Positions 33,900-42,521 of a stretch of 64,000 bases of DNA are shown in pieces. Position numbers and translations under genes: made by a program. The stretch lies in contig NZ_JACJHR010000005.1 of assembly GCF_014174495.1 (NCBI RefSeq), forward strand, positions 124,001-188,000, written 5' to 3'. Within the stretch, counting starts at the first letter, position 1; every line of letters begins with the position of its first letter. The stretch comes from Amycolatopsis echigonensis. GTDB lineage: Bacteria; Actinomycetota; Actinomycetes; Mycobacteriales; Pseudonocardiaceae. The notes below the pieces were generated by a model that ran no database searches, was not told where the DNA came from, and saw only the letters and a list, made by a program, of their open reading frames with translations.

Positions 33900-34287
33900 C
33901 GTCGTGACGTCGCTGATCTCCGCCGACGCCCCGCATGGCGACCTCCGCGCGAAGGGACCGCCATGGCCAGCCACGCCGACTCCCGTTGGCCTGCGCCGCT
34001 CTTCTCGACCGTCCCTACTCGCCGCGACCGCCATGACCTCGCCGACCTCCCCCGCAGGACGACCACCACGCGAGAGGAGCGACCCGCCGACCACCCCTGC
34101 CTCACCGCAGTGCTCATGACCTCGCTGATCTCCGCCGGTGCCGCGCGTACCGACCACCACGCGAAGCGAGCGGCGTGACCGGATCCGCCGACCGCCCGTT
34201 CGCCATCGTCATGACCCCGCCGACCACCGCCAGTGCCCCGCACGGCGACCACCACGCGAGAGGAGCGCCATGGCCAGCCCCGCCGAC
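33900..34287 (+). repeat. Degenerate tandem copies of the transporter 5' end
   Basis: Four imperfect copies (33900-33980, 34020-34091, 34109-34192, 34203-34287) of a 72-85 bp unit occur in a row. Each begins like codons 22-33 of the following ABC gene (VVITSLITAG) and ends with its ribosome binding site, start codon and ASxAD codons. The last copy supplies the real start at 34270. Copy 1 keeps an ATGGCCAGC start at 33963. The stretch codes for no plausible protein. Confidence 0.65.
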
Positions 34288-35922
34288 CGACTGCTGACCA
34301 CGACCGCTCTCCTCGACCGCCCCCGTCTCGTCGCGGTCGTCATCACGTCACTGATCACCGCCGGTGCCGGACTGCTGCTGCCCGGCGCTCTCGCCGCGGC
34401 GACCGACGCGGTGCTCAGCGGGCGAAGCAGTACCGGCGCGGTGGTGTGGCTGCTTGTCGTAGGTGTCGCGGAGATCGCCGCGGACGCCGTCACCATGGTC
34501 CTTCCCGCCCGCCTGACCAGCAACGCGAGCGCTTGGCTCCGCCGCCGGATTACCGACCGGCTGCTCGCTCTCGGCACCGGCTCGCCGTTCGCCCCGGGCG
34601 ACGCGGTCAGCCGGGTGACCGGCGATTGCGCGGCCGCCGGCGGCATCGCCGCGGTCGTGGTGCAGCTGATCGCGACCGGGCTCATGTCCTCCGGCGCGGT
34701 CGTCCTGCTCGCGCTCTTGGACTGGCGGCTGGCGCTGGTCTTCCTCGGCAGCCTCCCCTTCGCGCTGCTGCTGGCCCGTTCCCACCTGCGCGGTACGGCC
34801 AAGGATGTTCTTTCCTACCAACGGGTTTCCGGTGAACTGTCCGCCCGACTGCTCGACGCGGTCGCCGGCCTCCGGACGATCGCCGCGTCCGGCACCGCCG
34901 ATGCCGAAGCCGCCCGGGTGCTGCGCCCGTTGCCGCGGCTGAACCTCGCCGGCCAAGGCATGTGGCGCACCCAAGCGCGGATGGTGTGGCGAGCAGGTCT
35001 CCTGCTCCCGACAGTGGAAATCCTCACCCTCGCCGCCGCCGGTTTCGGCGTGCTGGCCGGACGCTTGACCGCCGGGGACGTCCTCGCCGCCCTCGGCTAC
35101 GTCGCGCTCGGGCTCGGCCTGGTAACACAAATCCCGTTGCTCACCACGCTTTCCCGCATCCGCTCGGCCGCACACCGGATCACCGAAGTCCTCGACACCG
35201 AACCGCCCCCTCGCGGCGCGCTCGGACTGTTGCCCGGAAACGGCACCCTGGAACTCCGCGGCGTCACCGTGCACGGCGCACTCGCCGACATCGATCTCAC
35301 CATTCCCGGTGGCTGTTTCGCCGCGGTGGTAGGAAGTTCCGGGTCGGGAAAGTCCACTGTGGTCTCATTGCTGGCAGGTCTCCGTCGCCCCGACGCCGGT
35401 CACGTCCTGCTGGACGGCCGCGACCTCGCTGTACTGCGTCCTGAGGAACTTCGGGCCGTTATCGGCTACGCCCCCGCCGAGCCCGCGCTACTTGGCGACA
35501 CCGTCGCGGATGCTGTCGCTTACGGTTCCTGGGCCAGCGTTCCGGCCGTCGATGCTGCCTGCCGGACCGCGCGGATCCACGACGTCCTCGTCCGGTTGCC
35601 GCAGGGTTATGACACTCCCCTCGCCGAAACTCCGTTGTCCGGCGGGGAACGCGCCCGGGTCGGCCTCGCTCGTGCGCTCGCGAGAAACCCGCGAGTGCTC
35701 CTGCTCGACGACGCCACCGCCAGCCTCGACACGATCACCGAACGCGCCGTGACAGCTGAACTGGGCCGCCGGACTCGGGTAGTCGTCACGCACCGAGCCG
35801 CGATGGCCGCGCGGGCGGACGTGGTGGTGTGGCTGGCGGCGGGACAGGTCCTGGCGGTCGGGCCGCATGCGCGCTTATGGCAGCTGCCCGGGTATCGCGC
35901 GGTGTTCACGGAGGAAACGTGA
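34270..35922 (+). CDS. ABC exporter half-transporter, lanthipeptide (RamA/AmfB-like)
   Basis: A 550-residue fusion of a six-helix membrane domain (about 10-300) and a nucleotide-binding domain: Walker A GSSGSGKST (355-363), signature LSGGER (about 456), Walker B LLLDDATASLD and H-loop VTHRA. In Walker B the catalytic Glu is replaced by Asp, so this half probably has weak ATPase. It should pair with the next gene as a heterodimeric exporter for the lanthipeptide. A GAGAGGAG site precedes the ATG. Confidence 0.88.
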   Translation: MASPADRLLTTTALLDRPRLVAVVITSLITAGAGLLLPGALAAATDAVLSGRSSTGAVVWLLVVGVAEIAADAVTMVLPARLTSNASAWLRRRITDRLLALGTGSPFAPGDAVSRVTGDCAAAGGIAAVVVQLIATGLMSSGAVVLLALLDWRLALVFLGSLPFALLLARSHLRGTAKDVLSYQRVSGELSARLLDAVAGLRTIAASGTADAEAARVLRPLPRLNLAGQGMWRTQARMVWRAGLLLPTVEILTLAAAGFGVLAGRLTAGDVLAALGYVALGLGLVTQIPLLTTLSRIRSAAHRITEVLDTEPPPRGALGLLPGNGTLELRGVTVHGALADIDLTIPGGCFAAVVGSSGSGKSTVVSLLAGLRRPDAGHVLLDGRDLAVLRPEELRAVIGYAPAEPALLGDTVADAVAYGSWASVPAVDAACRTARIHDVLVRLPQGYDTPLAETPLSGGERARVGLARALARNPRVLLLDDATASLDTITERAVTAELGRRTRVVVTHRAAMAARADVVVWLAAGQVLAVGPHARLWQLPGYRAVFTEET

Positions 35923-35986
35923 ACGCAGCACAGCGAACGACAGAACAATTCCGCCCGCACGAGCGTGCCGTGCGTACGGAGCGGAC

Positions 35987-37708
35987 ATGAGCGTCGGCCG
36001 TCTCTACTGGAACGCCCTCGCCGGGCAATGGCGCGGCGGGTTGGTCCTCCTTGCCTGCTCCGTCCTCGAAGGACTGCCCCCATTCTTCTCCGGACGGCTC
36101 GTCGAACTGGCCGTCAACAGCGGGTTCGCCGCCGGCAAGCCCGGTGTCGGCCTCAGCTGGCTCGGGGTGTTCGGCCTCGCCGCTCTCGCCGGCGCGTTCG
36201 GTTCCCGGCTCGTGTGGCGGCAGCTGGGCAAGGTCGTCGAGCCATTGCGCGACGCGCTGGTGACCGCCGTCGTGCGCGGGGTGCTGCACGATCCCGCGCC
36301 GCCGCGAAGCGGGCCGGACGCTCGCGGCGTCGCGCGGATCACCCAGCACGTCGAGGTCGTGCGCGACGCCACCGGCGGGCTTCTGGTGCAGGCCCGCGGC
36401 ATGGTCGTCACGACCGCGGCGGCGGTCGCCGGACTCGTGACCGTCGCAGGGTCGCTGGCGTTGCCGGTCGTAGTCCCCGTGCTGGTCGCGCTGGCCGGAT
36501 TCGCCGCACTGCTGCCGTCCCTCGCCCGGGGGCAACGCGCGCTCACGCTCGCCGACGAGGGCACCGCGGCGACCACTGGTTCGATCTTCGCCGGGATGCG
36601 GGACGTCGTCGCCTGCGGAGCCGAACCGGTCGCCGCGCTGACCGCCGACCACGCGATGGACCGTCAAGCCGCGGCTGCGGTGCGCGTCGCCAGGTCGGCG
36701 GCGCTGCGGTCAGTGATCGTGGCGCTCGGCGGGTTCGTCCCGCTGGTGCTCGCGCTCGCCCTCGCGCCGTCGATGGTCGCGCGCGGCGAACTGACCGCCG
36801 GGGCCGCGCTGGGCGCGCTCGTCTACCTGGCCACCACCCTGCAACCGGCGCTGCGCGGACTCGCCGCCACCGCGTCCACGGTCGTTCTCCGGTTGCTCGT
36901 CGCGCTGCGCCGGCTCGCCGAAACCACTGCCCCGCCCGAACGTCGCCCGGCGACCGAAAGCCCCGCCGGACTTGGCCTCACCGTCCGCGGCCTGACGTTC
37001 CGCTGGGGCGCGGCACCGGAACCGGTAGTGCGCGGCTTGAATCTGGATCTGCGCCCGGGCGAACACCTCGCCGTGGTCGGCCCGAGCGGCATCGGGAAAT
37101 CGACCCTCGCCGGTCTGCTCACCGGTCTTCTGGCGCCGCAGCACGGCGAAGTCCGGCTGGGCGGCGTACGAGTCGGCCAGCTGGCCGACCGGCCCCGGCA
37201 CTTGGTGCTGGTCCCGCAACAGGCGTACATCTTCGCCGGAACCCTGCGCGAAAACCTTTCCCTGTTCCACCCCGAAGCCTCCGACCGCCGCCTCGTCGCA
37301 GCCGCCGAAGCCGTCGGCGCCGCCCCGCTGCTGGCCCGCCTCGGCGGCCTGGACGCCGAACTCGGCCACGGCGCGGACGGCCTTTCCGCCGGGGAAGCCC
37401 AGCTGCTGGCGCTGGCGAGAGCCTATGCCGCGCCCGCCGGAGTCGTCGTCCTGGACGAGGCAACGTCCACTTTGGACCCAGCAGCGGAGGTCCACGCGGA
37501 ACGCGCCTTCGCCGCCCGAGGAGGCACCCTGGTGGTCATCGCGCATCGGCTGTCGTCCGCGGTCCGGGCGCACCGAGTGCTGCTGATGGACGGGCGGGAA
37601 ACGCTGCTGGGTAGCCACGACGAACTTCTCGCCGCCGCGCCGCGGTATGCCGAGATGATGCGGGCTTGGCTGCCGGAGCAACGGAAATCGCAGCTTGAGG
37701 CCAGTTGA
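35987..37708 (+). CDS. ABC exporter half-transporter, lanthipeptide (RamB/AmfA-like)
   Basis: A 573-residue membrane/ATPase fusion: membrane helices to about residue 310, Walker A GPSGIGKST (365-373), signature LSAGEAQ (466-472; Ala replaces the usual Gly), Walker B VVVLDEATSTLD with the catalytic Glu present, and H-loop IAHRLSS. With its partner the active sites are complementary: each subunit has one non-standard element. It follows the first half-transporter by 64 bp with its own GGAG site. Confidence 0.88.
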   Translation: MSVGRLYWNALAGQWRGGLVLLACSVLEGLPPFFSGRLVELAVNSGFAAGKPGVGLSWLGVFGLAALAGAFGSRLVWRQLGKVVEPLRDALVTAVVRGVLHDPAPPRSGPDARGVARITQHVEVVRDATGGLLVQARGMVVTTAAAVAGLVTVAGSLALPVVVPVLVALAGFAALLPSLARGQRALTLADEGTAATTGSIFAGMRDVVACGAEPVAALTADHAMDRQAAAAVRVARSAALRSVIVALGGFVPLVLALALAPSMVARGELTAGAALGALVYLATTLQPALRGLAATASTVVLRLLVALRRLAETTAPPERRPATESPAGLGLTVRGLTFRWGAAPEPVVRGLNLDLRPGEHLAVVGPSGIGKSTLAGLLTGLLAPQHGEVRLGGVRVGQLADRPRHLVLVPQQAYIFAGTLRENLSLFHPEASDRRLVAAAEAVGAAPLLARLGGLDAELGHGADGLSAGEAQLLALARAYAAPAGVVVLDEATSTLDPAAEVHAERAFAARGGTLVVIAHRLSSAVRAHRVLLMDGRETLLGSHDELLAAAPRYAEMMRAWLPEQRKSQLEAS

Positions 37709-37790
37709 ACGGGGTTCGAGTCCCTTCGCACCATGAGAGGACGCGCTCGGCGTTGGCCGGATAGACGAGGTCCTTTCCGCGGACACCCGC

Positions 37791-38110
37791 TCAGACCTTG
37801 CGCGGTGCCGGGGCGATGAGGATCTTGCTTCCGTTGCGGCCGAGGTAGATGTCGACCTTGCAAAACCGTGGCCGGGCTCGATCCAGCCACGGTCTTCTGG
37901 TCGTCGGAGGCGGTGCGGGTCTGGACGTCGAACAGGGTGCCCGCCTGCCGCAATTCGGCGGTGACCGTGGTGCTGCCCGCCGTCGGGTCGTCGCGGACGA
38001 ATCCGGTGACGCCGACCGCGCGGTTGTACCAGGTCAACGTGCCGCCGGTTCGCCTCCGCTGATGTCCGACGTCGGGTCGCGTTCGTGCTGCCCGGCCGCC
38101 GGGCAGGGCG
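37791..38110 (-). pseudogene. Remnant of a secreted-type protein gene
   Basis: Minus-strand fragments read GGTLTWYNRAVGVTGFVRDD, then AGSTTVTAELRQAGTLFDVQ followed by TRTASDDQK in one frame, and VDIYLGRNGSKILIAPAPRK with a stop at 37791 in another. Together they look like the C-terminal part of a secreted beta-rich protein with at least one frameshift and a lost N-terminus. The remainder of the 640-base gap up to 38349 shows nothing else clear. Confidence 0.5.
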
Positions 38111-38349
38111 AGACCGGTGGCGACGCGTTCCTGCCCCAGGCATGGCCGATTCTGGACGGGATCGTCCTTCGCCGAGGCTCGCGGCGCGGGATTATGCGTG
38201 AGGTGCCGGGTTTGGCTCAGCCATCGTGCGCCGCGTAGATGCCCGTTGGGACAGCGCCAACGCCGTCGCACCCGCCCTCGCTTACCGACGCCTGTCCCTG
38301 TTCAATTCTCCAGCCTGGGCAGTGTCCATTGAGGATAGTGCTCGCGTTC

Positions 38350-38922
38350 TCACTTCGTGCCGTGCCGCAGTCCGTCCAGCAGCAAGGTGATCACGCCGTC
38401 CGCGTCGCCTCGCCAGCCTGGGCGGTCGTGTGCCGCGCTGATCCCGTGCAGGGCCATCAGGACAGAACCCGCGCTTACGTCGTCGCGAATCGCCCCGGCT
38501 TGTGCCGCCGCGGAGACCAGGTCGGTGACCGCTTCCTCGAGAGCTCGGCTGCCCTCGGCGAGCGCCTCCGAACTGGTGGCCATCAGGGTGGCGATCGTCC
38601 GGGCGAGGCCGTGGTGGGCGTCCAGGTAGTCGATCATTCCGCGGAGAAAAGCGGCCAGCGCGTCGGCTCCGGGCAGGGTGGCCTGCGCTTCCCGGGCACG
38701 GGCGCAAAGGGTGGCGACTTCCTCGTGGTAGACCGCCTCGGCGAGCGCCTCGCGGGTGGGGAAATGGCGGTACAGGGTGCCGGTGCCCACCCCGGCCAGG
38801 CTGGCGAAGTCGTCGAAGCGCAGGTCGAAGAAATCGCCCGCGGCGAAGAGTTCCCGGGCCTTGGCGAGCAACGCGTCGCGGTTGCGCCGGGCGTCGGCGC
38901 GCAGTGGTTTGGCGTCGGGCAT
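38350..38922 (-). CDS. TetR family transcriptional regulator
   Basis: A 190-residue TetR regulator with the helix-turn-helix FDDFASLAGVGTGTLYRHFP (about 36-55) and a C-terminal SbtR-like dimerisation region. It is divergent from a ketopantoate-reductase-like gene, and two operator repeats lie in the 91-bp gap, so it probably represses both genes. Confidence 0.88.
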   Translation of the reverse strand: MPDAKPLRADARRNRDALLAKARELFAAGDFFDLRFDDFASLAGVGTGTLYRHFPTREALAEAVYHEEVATLCARAREAQATLPGADALAAFLRGMIDYLDAHHGLARTIATLMATSSEALAEGSRALEEAVTDLVSAAAQAGAIRDDVSAGSVLMALHGISAAHDRPGWRGDADGVITLLLDGLRHGTK

Positions 38923-38935
38923 GCGGGACCTCTCG

Positions 38936-38985
38936 TTGACAACTGGAGATTGTCTCCATATTTTGGCAAGTGGAGATTGTCTCCA
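38936..38985 (+). promoter_or_regulatory. Promoter overlapped by paired TetR operators
   Basis: TTGACA (38936-38941), a 17-nt spacer and TATTTT (38959-38964) form a promoter for the gene at 39014. Two identical 15-bp sites TGGAGATTGTCTCCA (38944-38958 and 38971-38985), each an inverted repeat TGGAGA/TCTCCA, lie in the spacer and just downstream, 27 bp apart. This is a strong candidate for TetR repression. Confidence 0.75.
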
Positions 38986-39013
38986 GTTTCAGGGTAGCCC
39001 ATGAGGTGCGGCT

Positions 39014-39964
39014 GTGAAGATCTTGATGTTCGGACGCGGCGTGATCGCGGCGATGTGCGGCTGGGCCTTGGAGCGGGCGGGGCACGAGGTCGAGTTCTAC
39101 GTCCGTCCGGGCCGGGCGGCGGAGTACGGGAGCTCGATCGATCTCGATCTCCGGGACCTGCGGGCGTGGGGACGGCGAGTCGTCGAGAACTGGCCGGTGC
39201 GTTACCGCGAGGAGCTGGAGCCGGACCACGGGTTCGACCTGATTGTGCTGAGCGTCCAGCACTACCGGCTCGCGGAGGCAGCGGCTTTCCTGGCCCCGCG
39301 CGTCGGGAAAGCCACGGTGCTGGTTTTCGGCAACATCTGGTCCGAACCGCTGGACGCGATCGGCGACCTTCCCGTCGACCAGGTCGCGTGGGGCTTCCCC
39401 CAGGCCGGCGGCGGTTTCGGCGAGGACGGCGTGCTCCGCGGGATGATCCTGCCCTTCGCCGGGTTCGGGGCTCTCGGCGCGCCGCCATCCGAACGAGAGC
39501 GGACGGTACGGCAGGTGTTCCGCGACGCCGGGTTCCGTCTCCGGGAGCAACCAGATTTCCGCGGCTGGCTGTGGGTTCATTTCGCCTCGGACGCGGGTTT
39601 GCACTCGCAGGGCGTGCGGGTGGGCTCGCTGAGTTCGCTGGCAAAGTCGCGGGGTGATTTGCGCGAGGGGTTGCTGGCTGGACGGGAGCTTCTGCCCCTT
39701 CTCGAAGCCCGTGGCGTCGACCTGCGGCGGCACCGAGGCGGAACGCTGCTGTTCCGGGCACCGACTTGGCTGACCGCTCGGGTACTCGTCTGGCTGCTGG
39801 CTCATTTCGCCCCGGCGCGCGTGAGTTTCGCGGCGCACTCCGATCCGGACGCACGCGAGCCGCGCGAGATCTGCCGAGACGCACTGTCGGAAGCTCGACG
39901 GCTGGGCGTCCCAGTCCCCCGGCTGGAGGCGGCTGAGCCGTACTTCGCTGTAGACAGGAACTGA
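39014..39964 (+). CDS. Ketopantoate reductase family (ApbA/PanE-like) oxidoreductase
   Basis: A 316-residue protein with an N-terminal Rossmann fold (MKILMFGRGVIAAMCGWALE; the loop reads GRGVIA rather than GxGxxG) and a PanE-like helical C-terminal domain. Control by an adjacent TetR regulator suggests detoxification or specialised metabolism rather than pantothenate synthesis. Translation begins at GTG 39014. Confidence 0.78.
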   Translation: MKILMFGRGVIAAMCGWALERAGHEVEFYVRPGRAAEYGSSIDLDLRDLRAWGRRVVENWPVRYREELEPDHGFDLIVLSVQHYRLAEAAAFLAPRVGKATVLVFGNIWSEPLDAIGDLPVDQVAWGFPQAGGGFGEDGVLRGMILPFAGFGALGAPPSERERTVRQVFRDAGFRLREQPDFRGWLWVHFASDAGLHSQGVRVGSLSSLAKSRGDLREGLLAGRELLPLLEARGVDLRRHRGGTLLFRAPTWLTARVLVWLLAHFAPARVSFAAHSDPDAREPREICRDALSEARRLGVPVPRLEAAEPYFAVDRN

Positions 39965-40362
39965 GCCGCGGGGCGGGGTTTGGCTGCGCTGTGGATCGCT
40001 CGACGGGTGGGCGAAGCTGTGCAAGCATTCGTCTCGACAGGGGTCTGCTCTGAGTGCCAACGTGAGCTCGGCCGGTTGCGGCGTCCAAACGACCGGGCGC
40101 GCGAACCCCGGCTTAGAGCAACGATCGGCAGCCCCGCGCACGCGACCGCGCCGCTGGTTGCCACCGACCGGCGGTGACCGTTCGTGCGGCCCGACACCTT
40201 GCCGCACCGCCGACGAGCCATTCCAAGCAAAGCCTTGCCGCGCAAGAGACTCTAGGCAGTCCGCCGTACCGAGACAGCACGCCACCGCAGCCCGGCGACT
40301 CGCCTTCCCTCTCCCGGTGGAACGACCTGGCCGCCCGCTGCGGGAAACGCGGCACCCCAGGG
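39965..40362. other. Intergenic region, no gene seen
   Basis: This 398-base gap between the PanE-like gene and the convergent DNA ligase gene contains open frames on both strands, but none has a ribosome binding site with a recognisable protein. No hairpin of note was seen. Confidence 0.4.
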
Positions 40363-42354
40363 TCACACCACTCCAGCCGCGATCAGCTGCTCCCAGATCA
40401 CCCCCTGATCCACGACCTCGACGCCGAGTTTCTCGGCTTTCGTGAGTTTGCTCGCGCCGACGTCGGCGCCGGTGATCAGCAGGTCGGTGCTCGCCGAGAC
40501 TGACGACGCGGTGGTCGCGCCCGCTGTTTCGCACAGGCGCTGGAAGGTGGGGCGCGGCACCTTCTCCCCCGATCGCGGGTCGCTGATCGCTCCGGTGACC
40601 ACCACGGTCTTGCCCTCCAGCGGCGCTCCCGCGACGACCGCCGGCGGGAGGTCTTCCTCCAGGACGTCCAGGGAGACCCCGCGTTCCCGCAGGCGTTCGA
40701 GTTCCGGGCGCAAGCGGGTGAGGTGCTCCACCAGCGAGGCGGCGACCTTCGGCCCGATGTCCTCGACCTCCACGAGCCCGTCGACCCCCGCGTCCAGAAC
40801 CTCTTCCAGCGAACCGAATCCGGCCCGGCACAGCCGTGCGGCGGTGCCTTCCGACGCCATCGGGATCGCGAGCCCGATCAGCGCGCGGCGCAGTCCGACC
40901 CGGCGGCTGGCGTCGATCGACTCGATCATCCGCGTCGCCGAGACCTCGCCGATGCGGTCGAATTCCAGCAGGCGTTCCTTGGTCAGCCGGTAGAAGTCAG
41001 ACGGATGCTCCAAGATCCCGGCCTCGGCCAGCCGTTCGATCCACACGCCGCCGATCGCGTCGATGTCCGCCGCCGCCCTGGACGCCCAGTGGATCAGCCG
41101 CCGCACGGTCTGGGCGGGGCAGGAAACGTTGGTGCAGAACAATTCCCGACTGTTGCCCTGTTCGGTGAGCGGCTGCCCGCACGACGGGCACGTCGACGGC
41201 GGCACGATCTCCCGCTCCGCTCCGGTGCGTTTCGACTCGTCGAGCACCCCGGCGACGAACGGGATCACGTCGCCCGCGCGACGCACCAGCACTGTGTCGC
41301 CGATCTTGATGCCGCGGGCGCGGATGACCTCCTGGTTGGCCAGCGTCGCGCGCGTCACCGTGGTCCCGCCCACGAAGACCGGCTCCAGCCACGCGACCGG
41401 GGCGATCTTGCCGGTCTTGCCGACATCCCAGACCACATCGGACAGTACGGTCGTCTTTTCCTCGGCCGCGAACTTGTACGCCAGCGCCCCGCGCGGCGAA
41501 CTCGAACGGGTGCCCGCGGCGGCGTACGCGGCGCGGTCGGCGAGCCGCAGAACGGCACCGTCGATGTCGTAGTCCAGGTCGTTGCGCTGCTGTTCGATCG
41601 CGGTGATCACGGCCTGCGCGGAGGCCGCGTCGGGGCAGCGACGCATCTCCGCCGCGGTGAACCCGAGCGCCAGCAGGCCGCTGCCCAGGTCGGTTTCCGC
41701 GCTGCCGGGCTCGGTGTCCAAGTCGAAGGCGAAGAACCGCAGCCGCCGCTCGGCCACCGCGGCCGGGTCTTTCGCGCGCAGCGTGCCCGCCGCGGCGTTG
41801 CGGGGGTTGATCAGCGGCTTGTCCGGGTGCGCGGTGTTGTAGGCGGCGAACGTCGAGCGCAGCATCACCGCCTCGCCGCGCACTTCGACCCGGCCCGGGG
41901 CGCTGACCTGGTGCGGAATGCCGTCCGTCAGCGCCCGTACCAGCATGGTCACGTCGTCGCCGGTGGTCCCGTCGCCCCGGGTGACCGCTCGCGCGAGGCG
42001 GCCGTCCTCGTACACCAGCGCCAGCGACAGGCCGTCGAGCTTGGGCATCACGACGACCGGCTGGCCAGGGAACCGGTCGAAGAACGCCTCGACCTGCTCC
42101 GGCTTCGTCGCCTTCTCCAGCGACAGCATCGGCCGCGAATGCCGGATCGGCGCGTGCAGCACCGCCGGCCCGCCCACCTGGTCCAGCGGATTCGGGTCCG
42201 GGGCCAGCTCCGGGCTCGCCTCGATCAACCCGCGCAGCTCGTCCTCGATCGCGTCGTACTCCGCGTCCGCCACCACCGGCGAACCCCGGTAGTACGCGTC
42301 GCGCAGCACGACGATCTGGTCGGCGAGCTCCTGAATACGTTCCCGAACGTCCAC
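40363..42354 (-). CDS. ligA: NAD-dependent DNA ligase
   Basis: A 663-residue LigA. In order: Ia domain with YYRGSPVVADAEYDAIEDEL, adenylation domain with the AMP-accepting Lys in VMPKLDGLSLA (about K105), OB fold around GGTTVTRATLANQEVI, four-Cys zinc finger (CPSCGQPL and FCTNVSCPA), helix-hairpin-helix region and a C-terminal BRCT domain (GKTVVVTGAISDPRSGEKVP). It seals nicks using NAD+. The GTG start at 42354 has no strong ribosome binding site. The KLDGLSL motif differs from the usual K(I/V)DGLA(I/V), so this could be an accessory ligase; the rest of the genome would tell. Confidence 0.9.
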   Translation of the reverse strand: MDVRERIQELADQIVVLRDAYYRGSPVVADAEYDAIEDELRGLIEASPELAPDPNPLDQVGGPAVLHAPIRHSRPMLSLEKATKPEQVEAFFDRFPGQPVVVMPKLDGLSLALVYEDGRLARAVTRGDGTTGDDVTMLVRALTDGIPHQVSAPGRVEVRGEAVMLRSTFAAYNTAHPDKPLINPRNAAAGTLRAKDPAAVAERRLRFFAFDLDTEPGSAETDLGSGLLALGFTAAEMRRCPDAASAQAVITAIEQQRNDLDYDIDGAVLRLADRAAYAAAGTRSSSPRGALAYKFAAEEKTTVLSDVVWDVGKTGKIAPVAWLEPVFVGGTTVTRATLANQEVIRARGIKIGDTVLVRRAGDVIPFVAGVLDESKRTGAEREIVPPSTCPSCGQPLTEQGNSRELFCTNVSCPAQTVRRLIHWASRAAADIDAIGGVWIERLAEAGILEHPSDFYRLTKERLLEFDRIGEVSATRMIESIDASRRVGLRRALIGLAIPMASEGTAARLCRAGFGSLEEVLDAGVDGLVEVEDIGPKVAASLVEHLTRLRPELERLRERGVSLDVLEEDLPPAVVAGAPLEGKTVVVTGAISDPRSGEKVPRPTFQRLCETAGATTASSVSASTDLLITGADVGASKLTKAEKLGVEVVDQGVIWEQLIAAGVV

Positions 42355-42521
42355 GAACCGGAACGCTACCTGGCCCCACCGACAAAACCGGGCTGCGACG
42401 CAACGACAGCCCCGCCTCGACCCGTCGCTCCGGAAGGGCCGCGCGGCGCTGACGCCAGATATTCGGCGGTTGGGGACCGTCCATTTCGGACCGGCTGCCT
42501 GCCGAACTGGCGCGGATCCGG

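Noticed and set aside
37705-37733. A tRNA gene
   Set aside because: Only a partial T-arm and CCA-like end are present; no anticodon arm or 5' acceptor strand can be found upstream.
38282-40831. An 849-codon minus-strand frame spanning the TetR and PanE-like genes
   Set aside because: It is Arg/Pro/Gly-rich, has no recognisable domain, and runs antisense or out of frame to well-supported genes.
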